A stretch of 64,000 bases of DNA from Vandiemenella viatica. Its lineage: Eukaryota > Arthropoda > Insecta > Orthoptera > Morabidae. Below the pieces are notes generated by a model. The model had not been told where the DNA came from. It searched no databases and saw only the letters and a program-made list of their open reading frames with translations. Numbering within the stretch: the stretch's first letter is position 1; each line of letters opens with the position of its first letter. Shown here piece by piece: positions 21,853-33,794 of the stretch. The translations under genes were made by a program, and so were the position numbers. The stretch lies in the NCBI GenBank assembly GCA_031002005.1, contig CM061921.1, positions 147,221,283-147,285,282 on the forward strand. Direction: 5' to 3'.

Positions 21853-23028
21853 AATGATCGAAGACGTTGAAAGAGCACTCATTGGCAGTCATCGCATTGT
21901 CTGAATAATAAGTTTGTGAATTTTCAGAAGCAGACTTTAGGTAAAGAATAAGAGCAAAAATTCTGCCATATCCTGTTATTTGAGTATCAAGGTTTCTTGC
22001 ATGTGGAATCAGAAGTTTTCAGTAATGCCCCTTTATAACTCAACAAAGCTGGTATAACTCAGATTGGCACTTCTTATATGGATAGTAATTATTATATATG
22101 GATGCAAAAGTTTCGTTTTACAATTCAGATTATTTAGCTCGTTGAAAGCAGAGTTTATCAGATCGCTCAAAAATGTAGTTATTTCAGTCATCAACTAATT
22201 GTTTCACGGCGTATGTTTTGTGCGTTATCGGTAAGTGCAAAGATAATGTTCTTCCAGAATGACTAGACACTCTTTATCTCCTGCCATGAGAGCAATTCTG
22301 ATGTAACTCCTTAGATACAGTTGATGATTACCTACAGCCTATGGGCGATTTCACAAATGAACAACGAAGCCTTGCAAAATTTTTACGTTGCGTCAGTAGG
22401 ATCGTAGTTAACCTATGTGGAATGTGAGACGCGTTAAGGTGTCACCACACTGGATTGGGGATGTAAATTTCCACTTCATAAACTAAAAATTCCACTTCAT
22501 AAACAAATACATGTCGTAGAGAACATAAGTTACACAAATCGGAGACAGATGACAACACTTATGCTCCCCCATTAGAATAGGTTTCTTCCGGCAAGCGGGA
22601 GGGCACTGAGGCAGTCAAGGTGACTATGCTCACAGCCTTACAGATTAAAGACTATCAGTACTCAAAAGGCCTCATCAGTTTGATTTAAAATGGCTGTCTC
22701 ATAATAATAAATGTGAATTTAAAAGCATAAGAAAAAATCGGTGAATAAATTCTCCATATAATTAAATTTATGAAACGTTCCGGGAAACCTGTACGCAATA
22801 ACATAAAATTGTATAAATTATGCACTCGGTAATGAAGCCGTATACTATACAGAGTTTCATAGGAAAATTTAAAAAATAAATGTGCAAAATACACAATATA
22901 AAAGTACCTCTTCTGGGAACAGAATTGCAGAGATTTAGCAGCTTTGAAAACCTTAACACACTGGATTTATGGATATGACTGAAAAGGACTAAAGAAGAGC
23001 TTTGTGCGTTATAGCTGATCGTTTGTAA
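21853..23028. other. No recognised feature
   Basis: AT-rich. A short direct repeat, TTCCACTTCATAAAC, occurs twice near 22470-22505. Confidence 0.4.
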
Positions 23029-23419
23029 GCGTCCTTAAACTACGTGGGTTGGTCTAAGGGGGTGGGTAGGGTAAAAAGCTACGCTAGGCTACGTGGGACA
23101 GGGGTATTTTCGAGCTAAGCCACGTAGCTTTTCATATATATTATTTGTATCAGATAAAATAAGGCACAGAACACACAACAACATGTGAATATTTATTTCA
23201 ACATTTATCCCCGTATGTAATTTACGGTCTGACAAGTGAGAACTGTACAAAATATCTTCTGAAATCAATAGGAGGGGGAAAAAAAAGCTACGTACCACGC
23301 GGGGGCTGGGGGGGGAGGGGAGGTTAGAGGCAAAAGCCAAGTCAGGCGACGTGGTGTGGGGGTGGGGGGTTTGATTCACAGGAGGCCAAAATCGGGCTAC
23401 ATAGTTTATGAATGCTCCC
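23029..23419 (-). mobile_element. Harbinger-like MITE, family A, copy 3
   Basis: Same order as copy 1: left CGTCCTTAAACTACGTGGG, middle CATGTGAATATTTATTTC, then G-rich blocks and right end TTTATGAATGCTCCC. The target duplication is decayed (TAA at left, TAT at right). Confidence 0.7.
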
Positions 23420-24330
23420 TATATAGTTGCTAAGTAATTCTACAGATACTGCAGCAAATTTGCTGCGAAATCCTGGCTGTGGAAAAACTTTAATTGGAGT
23501 AAAAGACTTCGTTTGCCTTCTCATTTAACTCGTTAATAAAAAAAACGAATGAAACAAAATTGATATCTGAATAGTTTTTTGTCGATTTATTGGTAACTGG
23601 TATAAACAAGAGGGACTTTGCACCCTATGGAGTATTGGTGTTGATGTATTCGTGTAAGTGGCTGAAAATTTGCTGTATACAAGCCTTCCGTTTTGTGTCT
23701 CGTACATAAATTTTTTGATTATAAATGTCATAACTATTTTTTTTACTGACCCACGTCTGGCCCACGAGTTACATTCCTTTAGTAGGTGCCATAAAATTAC
23801 TTAATTATGTGTATGAGTTAAAACAAGAACTTGTAACAGGAAATGTTTTATGCACAGTGACGAGGATCTAAAACATCCGTGTTATTGGTGCGAGAGACGG
23901 TTTAACCTGGGAGCTAGGATCAAAGTGCCGGGTTTTGTCTGCAGTCGAAGCAATAAATCTTGGGGCCAGTGAGTGAGGGGTGCAATTTAAGTGCGTGTTA
24001 TTTTAGTCTCCGCCTGCCTTTCAGACCAGTATGTTCTAGACACCTCGTCTATTATTAATCGCAACAGAAGCGGCAAGCAGCGAATGGCAAAACAGGTGCT
24101 GTGTGCTTAATAAACTAATTTAGAATCCTATCTTCCGGCAGGACGTCTAGGATGGGACTATTAAATCTTAAGATTTTATCTGATGCTTTTATTAAGAATT
24201 CCATGCATGGTATAGATACAGTAATCTTACTGCGAAGTACCAACAAACGAGAAATTGTTTTAAAGGGATAGGCAATTAGTAAACATGTTTATTAGTTAAC
24301 TTAAAATTCCACTTTTTCCCCCTTAAGGAT
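23420..24330. other. No recognised feature
   Basis: No repeat family or coding pattern seen. Confidence 0.4.
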
Positions 24331-24403
24331 TTGTCTTGTCGAAGTCGTTAGAGGCGGGAAAGGACGGGAAAAGGAACGGGAAGGATTTTTGGTCATGAGG
24401 TTA
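24331..24403 (-). mobile_element. SINE1 tail fragment
   Basis: GTCGAAGTCGTTAGAGGCGG and GGAACGGGAAGGA match the reversed SINE1 tail; the rest is missing. Confidence 0.6.
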
Positions 24404-25139
24404 TAAGGAAATGTAGTTTCCTTAACACTTAGATATTATTTATTATTTTTCTTGTATAATGCACTCTGTGTTCAAATGTTTTCTTTAGTTTTATTGAGAT
24501 TTAGTGCAAATTGTTTTGTATATTGAAAGAAAAGTATCTGGCTGTTAGGTTGGTACGCCGACTGCGTGCGCCAGAGGTTTTAGTGTCTTTGGAAGTCGGT
24601 GATGAAGGGAGTACCTCTGGAGTTGTTTGATGTCGGCCTGAATGCTTGTGGATTGCCCATGTTGTAGAAAGAATATAACTTGTGAATTTAATCAAAAGAA
24701 CGTTATGAGAAATGAGTAAGTATTAAATTGTAGCTCACGAAAGTGATCTTTTGTACAGTGACAGTTTATGAAGCCTCCTGTGGAAAAATTTGGAGTGGTG
24801 GTTATAATTATAAAGGAAGTTATTTTCTTGGTTTGTTGATGTGCAATGTGATTAAATTCTTACGTTTGAATTGGTATGAATAAACGAGAACTGTTTATCT
24901 TAAAAGGAGAGTAACTTGTTTAAGTTCATACGGGATCGAAATAGGAGTGAAATAGGTAGAAACCGGAAGCTTATTTTTTTTTGTTTGAGGGTTTTGTACG
25001 ACTGGGTAAGCAAATTGGACCAATTTAAGCTTACTTCCGCGACCAAGGTACGTCAAATAGATAATTATACAAAAACTACAATATATTAATGACTTTCATA
25101 TGGTTTGAGCGAAATGACTATAAATTATCTTACAAAGTT
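24404..25139. other. No recognised feature
   Basis: AT-rich; nothing recognised. Confidence 0.4.
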
Positions 25140-25268
25140 TTGAAGGAACCACTTCTGCATTCACCTGGAGTGATTTGGAGAAACCATGGAAAACCGAAAT
25201 ATGGATGGCCGGATGGAGCTTCACACATTCTCCTGAATCAGAGTTCAAAGAGGTACCGCTCACCCGTC
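25140..25268 (-). mobile_element. SINE1 fragment (head and core)
   Basis: Core words CCTGGAGTGATTTGGAG and CCATGGAAAACC, then a degraded head ending in ACCGCTCACCC, the reversed A-box area. The tail is absent. Confidence 0.6.
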
Positions 25269-25314
25269 AGCATCTGTTCTACATGAAAAGAAAGTTCTCA
25301 TGTATTTTAGAAGT

Positions 25315-25505
25315 CTAAGATCTCCGGAATCTAGAGAGATTGCCGGAATTTTTGCAGGCACCTAACCCGACCTTCACCTCTTGCTTTGAGTATGTGAAGT
25401 ATGCTAAGAACGCGGCGTGGTTCGGATTCCGCGTTAAACTCTTAAAGTCCATCAACGACAGAGGCGGTATGCGTGGCAGACTGAAACTGTCACCAGGTCG
25501 TTGAT
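25315..25505 (-). mobile_element. SINE-like repeat 5, copy 1
   Basis: On the minus strand it starts GACCTGGTGACAGTTTCAG and contains CCGCCTCTGTCGTTG and CATACTTCACATACTC, matching the repeats at 55190 and 63105. No tRNA-like end is visible in this copy. Confidence 0.55.
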
Positions 25506-25630
25506 CAGCGGAATCTACTTTTTGATGTTCGAGCAACTCAATCTAACTAAAGATTTCTCCAGATACAGTAGTCGCATGATTTTTCGGTTGTATCACAAGA
25601 TTATTCACATTTCTAATTATGAAGCCTGTT

Positions 25631-25877
25631 TTTTTTTTAACTGCTTTACGTCTCTCAACAGCGAGGTCTTTAGAGACGGGAAAGGATGGGGCGCAAGGAT
25701 GGGGGCAAGGAATTGGAAGGAATTCGGCCATGGCCTTTTGAAGGAAGCATCCCGGTATTTGCCTGGAGTGATTTGGGAAACCATGGAAAACCCAAATCTG
25801 GATGCCCGGACGGGGATCGAACCGTCGTCCTCCCGAATGCGAGGCGAGAACGCTAACCGTTACACCGCCATCCTCGG
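25631..25877 (-). mobile_element. SINE1 copy with perfect 13-bp target duplication
   Basis: The word TATGAAGCCTGTT flanks it at 25618-25630 and 25878-25890. It has a full tRNA-like head on the minus strand with the CTCTCAACAGCGAGG tail subtype and a T-run at the left edge. It is a fairly young insertion, placed at the front of the next SINE. Confidence 0.88.
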
Positions 25878-25887
25878 TATGAAGCCT

Positions 25888-26093
25888 GTTGGGTGAGTCG
25901 CATTCGGGAGAACGCAGATTCGAATCCCCGTCCCGGCATCCAGATTTGGGTTTTCCATGGTTTCCCCAAATCATTCCATGCGAATGCCGAATGCTTCCTT
26001 CAAAAGGCCATGGACGAATTCCTTCCCGTTCCTTATCCCTAATCCGATCCCGCCAGTAATGACCTCGACGTCGACGAGGCGTAAAGCCATTAG
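25888..26093 (+). mobile_element. SINE1 copy with deleted A box
   Basis: Starts GGGTGAGTCGCATTCGGG, lacking the usual stretch between A box and GCATTCGGG. The rest, including B box GATTCGAATCCCC and tail GTCGACGAGGCGTAAAGCC, is well kept. Confidence 0.8.
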
Positions 26094-26136
26094 TGAAATA
26101 AAGTGTGCACGGTTAAATTGAGTGGGCGGGAAAGGG

Positions 26137-26139
<3 letters not shown>

Positions 26140-26181
<42 letters not shown>
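26140..26181. repeat. (GT)n microsatellite
   Basis: About 21 uninterrupted GT units. Confidence 0.95.
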
Positions 26182-26183
<2 letters not shown>

Positions 26184-26710
26184 AGCTCCGTCCTAGTAAT
26201 CCAGAGTTTGGATTTCCATACTTTCCGGAATCCACAATACTCTCGCGACTCGGATGCTATTACAAAGATTTTGCATAAAGACATTAATTCCGAGAAGAAA
26301 ACTAGCCATTGCAACTCATAGTTCCTAATAATGGTTTTCGTCCTAGTATTACGTATAGGTAGAGTTCTTAAAGATTTGACAAATCGTAAATAGAGACCAG
26401 CAATTTGAATCACTCACTGTCTAAGAAACTTGTGATTCATTTAAAGTACCTGAAAATTTCGACACAACTGGCCTTCCAAATTTAGTTTTACATGGTTTTT
26501 CGAAATCTCACTATTCGCATGCAGGGATTGTTTTTCGAAAAGAACATGTTGAGATTCCGCTCCTTAGCCATTGTACTTTCCTGTATGTAATTAACTCGAC
26601 GTTTTCAAGGCATAAAGTCATAAGAAAATGAAAAATAGACTTTGTCAAAGACTTTATGAAGATTTTAGTTTCGCTGAATGTAAGCCCTAGCTACACACTT
26701 TTGATACGAT
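26182..26710. other. No gene recognised
   Basis: Faint SINE-like words near 26450-26620 (CATGGTTTTTCGAAATC, AACTCGACG, AAAGTCATAAG) suggest a very decayed SINE1. They are too diverged to bound. Confidence 0.3.
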
Positions 26711-26921
26711 GCCGGACCCCCCCCCCCCACCCCTTGAAATCCGAAATACCCCCTTAAAATCGGTTTTCGCATAATTTTTAGACTTTTTTTTTTTTTAACT
26801 CTACAGTCCAACAATTTTCCAAAACCTCACGTGACATTTCCGTAGACACCTCCCCCCCCCCCCCGGTGAGATTTCGCCAACCCCCACCCCCTATTTCACC
26901 ACGTAATTTATGGACGCCCCC
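26711..26921 (+). mobile_element. Harbinger-like MITE, family B, copy 2, left end lost
   Basis: The right end CACGTAATTTATGGACGCCC is intact and followed by TAA. Internal C-rich blocks and GGTGAGATTTCG match the copies at 4314 and 39385. No left terminal repeat is visible. Confidence 0.7.
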
Positions 26922-26924
26922 TAA

Positions 26925-28004
26925 CTGGTACTAGTTATTAAACCGACCGTTAGTCGAATCAATATTGCAGGAATCACTCCACGCAAGGATAGAAATGACT
27001 GCTGATTTAATGTGCAGAGCGTTTTAAATGCCGTGTAGGAAGCTAGAAACTGGTTAAATCTAGTGCTGTTTCATTGCTATTCAGACTATGTTTTCATTGC
27101 GAAGTTTAATAATGAGCAACTCGTCCACTAAAAGACTCGAACCAGTTGCTGGAAATATCACGTGCCTTATGCTATTCCACTGTCAAGATGCTTTTTTTTT
27201 TTAAGCATTCGTTCCTGTGCCTTCAACTAAGATTTTCTGTTATACTATGTCAATTTTGGGTGGAAGGGGATCTTCTCCACCACCCCAAAACTGGTACTGA
27301 CCTCTTGAAATTTGTATTAACTGCTTCCTTATAATGTCCTCTTCACGTTTTGCACTCTCATTTTTCGGAAAAGTCTCCACGAATTAAATTAAAAATGCCA
27401 AAATGTGGGATGCTCCACAACCGCGAAATGTTGGCAGCACTGCAAAAATGACACAAATTATCGGTACAGGGATCATATCAACTTAAACAGGTTCGTTTTG
27501 TCATAGTGATCGTGGTTAGGTTGAAATTCGGCCTGGATTAGGAGTAAAAAAATTACTGGAAATTCGTTCTGCGGCATCCATCTCGGAAACGGCGCATTTG
27601 TTTACAACGGAAGCAATCGATTGTCTTCGACTACTTACATCGATTCTAAGACGGCGAGCCTTGTTGTACTGCATTTCCGATAAGTATTTTGTATCTGTTA
27701 ATTTCATGCGACGTTTTACAACGGAGTGAAGTTAAAACGGCAGGAAAATATTACAACAAAGGATTAAACCAACATTTCAAGAGATTATCATTGATTTCGC
27801 AGCGCCGCCCGGCGGCATCTACTAGCTGCGCTGCAATGTCGTATTTCAGCATTTTTAATTTAATTCGTGGCGACTTTTCAGAAGGAGAGTGCAAACCGTG
27901 AAGAGGACATTATAAGGAAGCAGTTAATCCAAATTTCAACAGGTGATTTTCTTTCCCCCCCCCCCCCCCTCTCGTCAGTCACTGGTCTACGTAGACACCA
28001 GATA
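26925..28004. other. No recognised gene
   Basis: Around 27540-27850 the sequence has more CpG than its surroundings, with a 63-codon minus-strand frame at 27516-27707 that I cannot assign. A C-run sits at 27955-27969. Confidence 0.3.
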
Positions 28005-28086
28005 CCAGTTTGCACGGGGATTCGAACACTGTCCTCCCGCCGAATGCGAAGCCACAGCGCTACCACTCGCCCACCTCGCTCGGTAG
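28005..28086 (-). mobile_element. SINE1 head fragment
   Basis: On the minus strand: ACCGAGCGAGGTGGGCGAG, GCATTCGGCGGGAGGAC and B box GTGTTCGAATCCCC. The body beyond is not the SINE1 core, so this is a truncated or chimeric copy. Confidence 0.6.
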
Positions 28087-28099
28087 CATTCGCCTAGAT

Positions 28100-28511
28100 C
28101 AGTGTTTCCCAACGTGGGGCCCACGCCCCACAGGGGGGCAATTTGGTTTTTTTAGGGGGGCAATTTAGAAATTGACTTGATACGAATTTACCGCTTTTTC
28201 TTTGGGTTATTTAAACGCAATGCCAGATATGGTTACAAAATATAGCAAAAAAGCAAATTCTTAAAAGGATCACACTAAATTGCCATAATAAATGATTATT
28301 ATAAATCTTTTGAATTTGAATTTTAGTATTTCATTATATGTTTTTTAATTTTACGTACTGTGTTTTATGATGATATTAAAGTGTTTCCTTTCAAAAACCA
28401 TCCTATATCAGTTTCTTTAATAACAAATAATTTTTTTATTAAAAATTATGTATGGGGGGGCAAATAAATGTTGAAAGTGGGACATGACCCAAAAAAGGTT
28501 GGGAAACACTG
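28100..28511. mobile_element. hAT-type MITE
   Basis: Terminal inverted repeat CAGTGTTTCCCAAC at both ends, flanked by a perfect 8-bp duplication GCCTAGAT at 28092-28099 and 28512-28519. Both features are hallmarks of the hAT superfamily. Of its 412 bp, the middle is AT-rich and non-coding, with GGGGGGCAA words near each end. Mobilisation would need a hAT transposase from elsewhere. Confidence 0.92.
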
Positions 28512-28519
28512 GCCTAGAT

Positions 28520-30324
28520 GATTGGGGATAACCGCCTACAAGCCGTAGTCAGGGTGGCCGGTAAGCGGGGTCCAGGACACGTTCCTGGTCCCGTTCCTCC
28601 GCGATCCAGCGTGATGCTATCGTGCCACTCTTACTTTTCGCATCATGGAGGCGGGGGGGGGGGGGGGTAAGAAAATAGCACGTATATAAGCAACATGAAT
28701 ACGCTTTTGCTTCTCTCATACGAGAGTTCTTACTCGACATGCAAAGCTTTATTACTGTTGAAATTAATAAGAGTAGAGAATCTCTTATAAGATAACTGCG
28801 CCAGATGACAAGATTAGCATAGGCCTAGTATCTTACTCTGCTACCTATGTCTAGAGGTGTGTTTTGAGCAGGCCTAGATTGTATCTGACACTACCTTGCT
28901 AAGCAGTCATCACTAAGAACCTTGTTTATAATACATGGTTTATCCGTGTGTAGCTGTTTGCGAGCGTACAACCATAGTGTGGATATTTTTGAATCAGTTG
29001 ACAAGAGCTCCTTATTCCATCTCAACATAACTATTTCAATGCTCTGGAAACGGTGCGCGATACGTTATCTGAAGGGTGGAATGAGTACAAACTGTTTCTG
29101 AAGAGTGGAGTTAGACTTGCAAGTTATATAGATGTTTCTGCGGAATTTGGCAGCTGACATTAGTTTTTTTTCCGTTGGGATGTTCAAAGGGAAACAATGC
29201 AATGCAACTATATTTATAGCAGTCGCGCAGTTTAAGGGTATGTTTGTTACAGACTTAATTTCAGGCTTTGCTTTTGTGGTACTGTAAACTGTGTGGCACT
29301 AAAGATGTTTCAGTTAGCTTCCTTACGTTAAGAAAATAAGCGACTAGGAGTGAACTACCACACACCCTGCCGAACGCTCTTCCATTCCACGTTCCAAATT
29401 AGCTCTAGGACGGTTCCACATTTTAGTTTGAAAACACGACAAACCATTTTCTAATACCTCCAAGGTTGTGATTAACAGTTTGTAACCAGGAATAAACACC
29501 ACTCCTGTTAATATCCGTTTGCTCCTTGCACATAAACGCAGACTGCTGATTACATACCATTAATGGGCCAGAATTTACATTTACATTTACGCTTTACGCT
29601 TATCCCTAGACATTGGAGTCGTATTTATATGAAGAATAGACGTTACACGTCTATTACTATTGAAGTAATTTAACTAAGACAAACCTCAGATTACAATTAT
29701 TAGCTAGTAATTTTAGGCTCTTACTAAATTTTACGATCGTCAAGATATTTTGGATTTTTAAATTTGCGGAAAGCATTTCCGCTGACAATGTCTTCTTGTA
29801 AGCTTAATGAGTTAATTAAGCTTGTAATACTAAAGATCTGAAGCCAAAACGGGTTATTTTATGCCTGCTTGGTTTTAAAACGAAATTTAGCCAGTAGACT
29901 GATATTAACATAAATCATCTTATCTCAGCAGGGCTTTAGCCTAGTGTTTTATCGGGCAATTTTCTGCTATTACTTGTCTATACACGCTTGAGTGTTATTG
30001 CTAGTAAATTTTACTGCCATTAATCATTGTTTCATTTCCTAGGAATCTGTTTTAGTAATTGGTGAACCAAAAAACTTCATTAATTCTAGATTTTTACTTA
30101 TTTACTCCCCTACTAAATTTAATACTTTCTTCAAGGTTTAATTTGAAAGACAAGTGGAGCCCATGTTTACGAGCTAGCAAAATACACTTTTTTTATGGCA
30201 TTCGTCAACTGAGGCCATACAGCCAGCTCAATGTGATTATCGTAGCTTCCAGTGAATCAGTTATCCAGTATATATATTATAGCTTCTAAGTATGGACACC
30301 AAAGGACGAAAAGGACATTCAGTC
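28520..30324. other. No recognised feature
   Basis: A GC-richer patch at 28550-28670 ends in a G-run. The rest is AT-rich without named repeats. Confidence 0.4.
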
Positions 30325-30425
30325 ACACAACTTACACACCCATGCCCTCGGCTGGACTCGAACCGGCGACCTTTGGAACGCGGAGCCAGTACTATAGCCC
30401 CTACGGTACCGAGGCCGGCCAAAAT
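30325..30425 (-). mobile_element. SINE7 head (tRNA-like), copy 1
   Basis: On the minus strand: GGCCGGCCTCGGTACCGTAG, then GGTCGCCGGTTCGAGTCC (B box) and GAGGGCATGGGTGTGTAAG. The copies at 47838 and 58725 share the last two elements. Confidence 0.6.
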
Positions 30426-31335
30426 ATACTTACTTTCGTTTTGGCGTACCAATCTATTTGCCATTTTAACACATGGATACGCAGTCGTAATAAATACCGA
30501 AAAAATCGTAAATAAGTACTGTGGTGGTCAATGTAATAGAGTTGCTTGCAATGCTCTTGCTTGAAATAAGCTTCGTCAGCTCGCTGCTCCAAGGTTGCAG
30601 GTGTGATGACTCTCTGGAACTATCTGTATTGCTCAATGGCTTAACCGCAATCAGAGAGTTATATCATACTTAGAAGGAACTTCTTTTTACCTCGATTGGC
30701 TACAGGTACGTATTTTCCACTGCATACTCAAACTGGGTATGATGACTAACATATGTATATGTGACCTACAACCTGATCGTTGGTGCTGTAAGGGATAAGA
30801 ATTTAAATCATTTGTTCCTGAGATTGCTTTCTAAATTACACAACATGGCAAAGACAACCACATTTTCTATCTGATACTTTGATATTATACCCTAATCTGG
30901 TCGGAAAATGAAAGATCCTGGTGGAAAGGATTATTGCCGATGAGGAGTAAAGTATTTTGGATATTCATTTCTAGGTTTCTATAAAACTTTTCCTATATTC
31001 TCTATCGTTCCACGGATATTAATATCCTACCACTAACACATCACTTCATTTGTTTTGTATCATTCCGATTTTATAGCAAGCAAGACATTTTGTTTTAACG
31101 ACTTTTACATATGCTTGGTCTTTTTGCAGCAAGCCAGACGTCTTGTAAGGTAAATCATAATGTTTAGGTTTCATTTCACTACGAAAGAATAAATAAATCG
31201 TTTGTTCTGTAGGCGCTTCTGAACTGTCTCATCCGGGTCGATGTCGAACATCACCAGCTGGGGCAGTAGCTAACTACAGTGTCATGGGCAGAATGAGCAG
31301 ATTCTTTTAATTGGTCTGTGTACAGAAACTGTTAT
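30426..31335. other. No recognised feature
   Basis: No coding pattern or repeat seen. Confidence 0.4.
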
Positions 31336-32300
31336 GCCGCGTTTACACTTACGAGAGCGTGCACTAGTTGACGCGAGGTAGCACGAACACTTTGGAGTAA
31401 ACGGTACGTTCGAATAGGCTCGTCTCGTCTCGCGTGGTTGCTCGCGAGTGCCGCTCGTCTGATGTTTTTTGGCGCGAGTCAAGGCTCGATCATGCTGTTT
31501 AAACCATTGCATCGATTCAGCATTTGAAACTGCTTTTAACGGCGGGTCGCAAAGCTCATATAAATCCTGACTAAGCATCTGATTAATATTTACATTTTGT
31601 TAGTCTTGTATCATAAATACAAAAGATGTTATTAATAAATGTAAGCGAGTGTATGTTACTTGAAGACTAATAATACAAACAATTGCCTTCTAGTAAACTA
31701 AATAAGTTTAATCATACAAACAATTTAATGCATTTAAGTAAAGCACATTACATGCCTTTATTTCATCCTTTAAGACAGTATTAATAGTTTCACAAATTTC
31801 ATATACAATTATTGAAATAGCTATACTTCAAATATCAAAAAAACAGTGAAGACTTCTGAAACTGTCTCCAATAACTAGAAACCGTACAATTATGGCTAGT
31901 CGAAATTTTGCTAGTGTCGGTATCCTGAATCTAGTCTTTTGTTTTCATATTAATGGTATAATTTTAAAAATTTAAAAAAAATTGTCTGCATGTGACATTG
32001 TACAGTTTCGAAGACTCTCCAATCATCACAAAACCCTTTAACATCCGCTCCGTACTTCCCTTGAAAGTGTAAAATTATTTAATGAAACATAAAAACATTA
32101 CTATATACTTACTACCGGTACTACTATCCAGTAAACAATAAAACTTCCGAATTTATATATACTATTATAATTCTGATTTCCATTTCATCCATGTTTTTCA
32201 CAAGTTCGAAGACAGACTGGATTCTAGCGGAAGTGTAAACACCAGTTCGTATTTGCACTCGTGCACGAACATCTCGTCGAATCGCTCGACGAGCCGCTAG
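31336..32300. mobile_element. Possible non-autonomous DNA transposon
   Basis: CpG-rich words bracket an AT-rich middle. The left block has CGTTTACACTTACGAGAG and several CGCGAG/CTCGCG words. The right block near 32228 has AAGTGTAAACACC, complementary to part of the left, followed by CTCGTGCACGAAC and CTCGTCGAATCGCTCGACG. Clean termini and a target duplication were not found. No transposase frame is visible. Confidence 0.3.
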
Positions 32301-33794
32301 GCCAGTGTCGGTGCGTAATTAGGCGTCGTCAATAATTATGTAGGAGTGGGGATGTCATATACGTGTCGGAGAAAAGCTTCCTTCGTCTCCCTCCACAGCC
32401 AACTTGCAATTTAAAAGTATTTAAGAGCTCGATTGGCAAATTGGGACAGTATGGCCGATAGAAACAAAAGCTATACCATTTTTTCTTTAAAATACCTTGC
32501 CCCAATGGAATGAGTAAGGCGATCATAGAAATTATAGAAGAGCTCATTAAACTATTAATCCGAAAAAAGACTGGCAAAATAGTTCAACAAGGCTGTGACT
32601 GCAAGTACTCAAACAATTGGGACTTTTTACAGCTAGTCAGACATTGTGTAGATTTCGAAAATTTGGTTTTGTGGCCTCGTTACATTTACTTTTATTTTCT
32701 ACTATCTTTATGAGTGACCTCTTTACAGTTGGACATTATTTTTAACGTCGTTGACATAAAACTTGTAGTTACAACTTTATTCAGTGTGCTCGATAACAGC
32801 AAAAATAGTCACATAATTGAAAAACTATTGAGGTTTCTTAATTCGTTTGATTGTTTTAGAACAGAATTCGTAACGTTTCGTCCGAAGCATTTTTTACGTA
32901 CTTCATACTTAGACTGAATGTAGTTGACCTGATGATGGCAACGTGTTGTAGTGGTTGTGTGTAGCCGGCGCTACGGAGAGAGGGAAATTGTCCTCGTGCC
33001 ACTAATTGCGACATCAGTTCTGCCGCCACGTGGACCATCCGCTCAGCCTCCACACTGAGCAACCAAAAAAAAAAAAACGTCAAGGAAGGTGGTGTATAAG
33101 GGTAAAATCTGTTTGTAATCCTGGGGGATTATTCCTATCTATGTCCGTGGCGTATTTACCTACTATTCCTTTATAAAGTAAAGAAACGCACGCAAGCTAC
33201 CTTTTGTGTTCCTGTGATATCTGAGTGGGAAATTTCCTTACTTATTGCTAATGTAATCTTGACGGGTGTCCAGCTGGGTGGTGTGAAGACAACGTTTTAA
33301 CCGCTTGCTCTGCTGTCGAAACATATTTTCACGACACCATCCGGTTAGACATCCTTGAAGAGTAATTGTTTTCATGTTATAATCGCAACAAGAACATTAG
33401 GTAAAGGTGATTATTGAAATCCTTAGTTTGAGGACCAACACTCCAGCATCAAGTTTCTCTATGAAGATCACTAGCTTCTACTATACCGTATTAAGGGTAT
33501 AAAGCACCTGCCGGACAATCGAGTGATATCACCGCCAGTTGCTAAAGCTTCCGAGAGAGTACTCGCACTCAAGACAAGGTGAAAATTTCTTAAAATATGA
33601 GCACAAATCCCCTACGATAGACAGCATTGCCTACCTTTTATTTCGCCTCCCATAAACCAGTCGAGTAGCAACACAATCATTTCTTTGTTCCAGCTGGATG
33701 GGATATTTTTCTCTTCGAGGCATTGTGAAAACACCTTAGCTAGGTGTCTGTAGGTTTCTTCTCCAGTCAATTGGAGTACGTCAATGGATAGGCA
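32301..33794. other. No recognised gene; A-run at 33064-33076
   Basis: A GC-richer segment at about 32930-33060 ends in an A-run, which might be the 3' end of a retroposed sequence. I recognise no family. Confidence 0.35.

Noticed and set aside
26090..26413. 107-codon frame with a His-Thr repeat
   Set aside because: The repeat is the (GT)n microsatellite read in frame.
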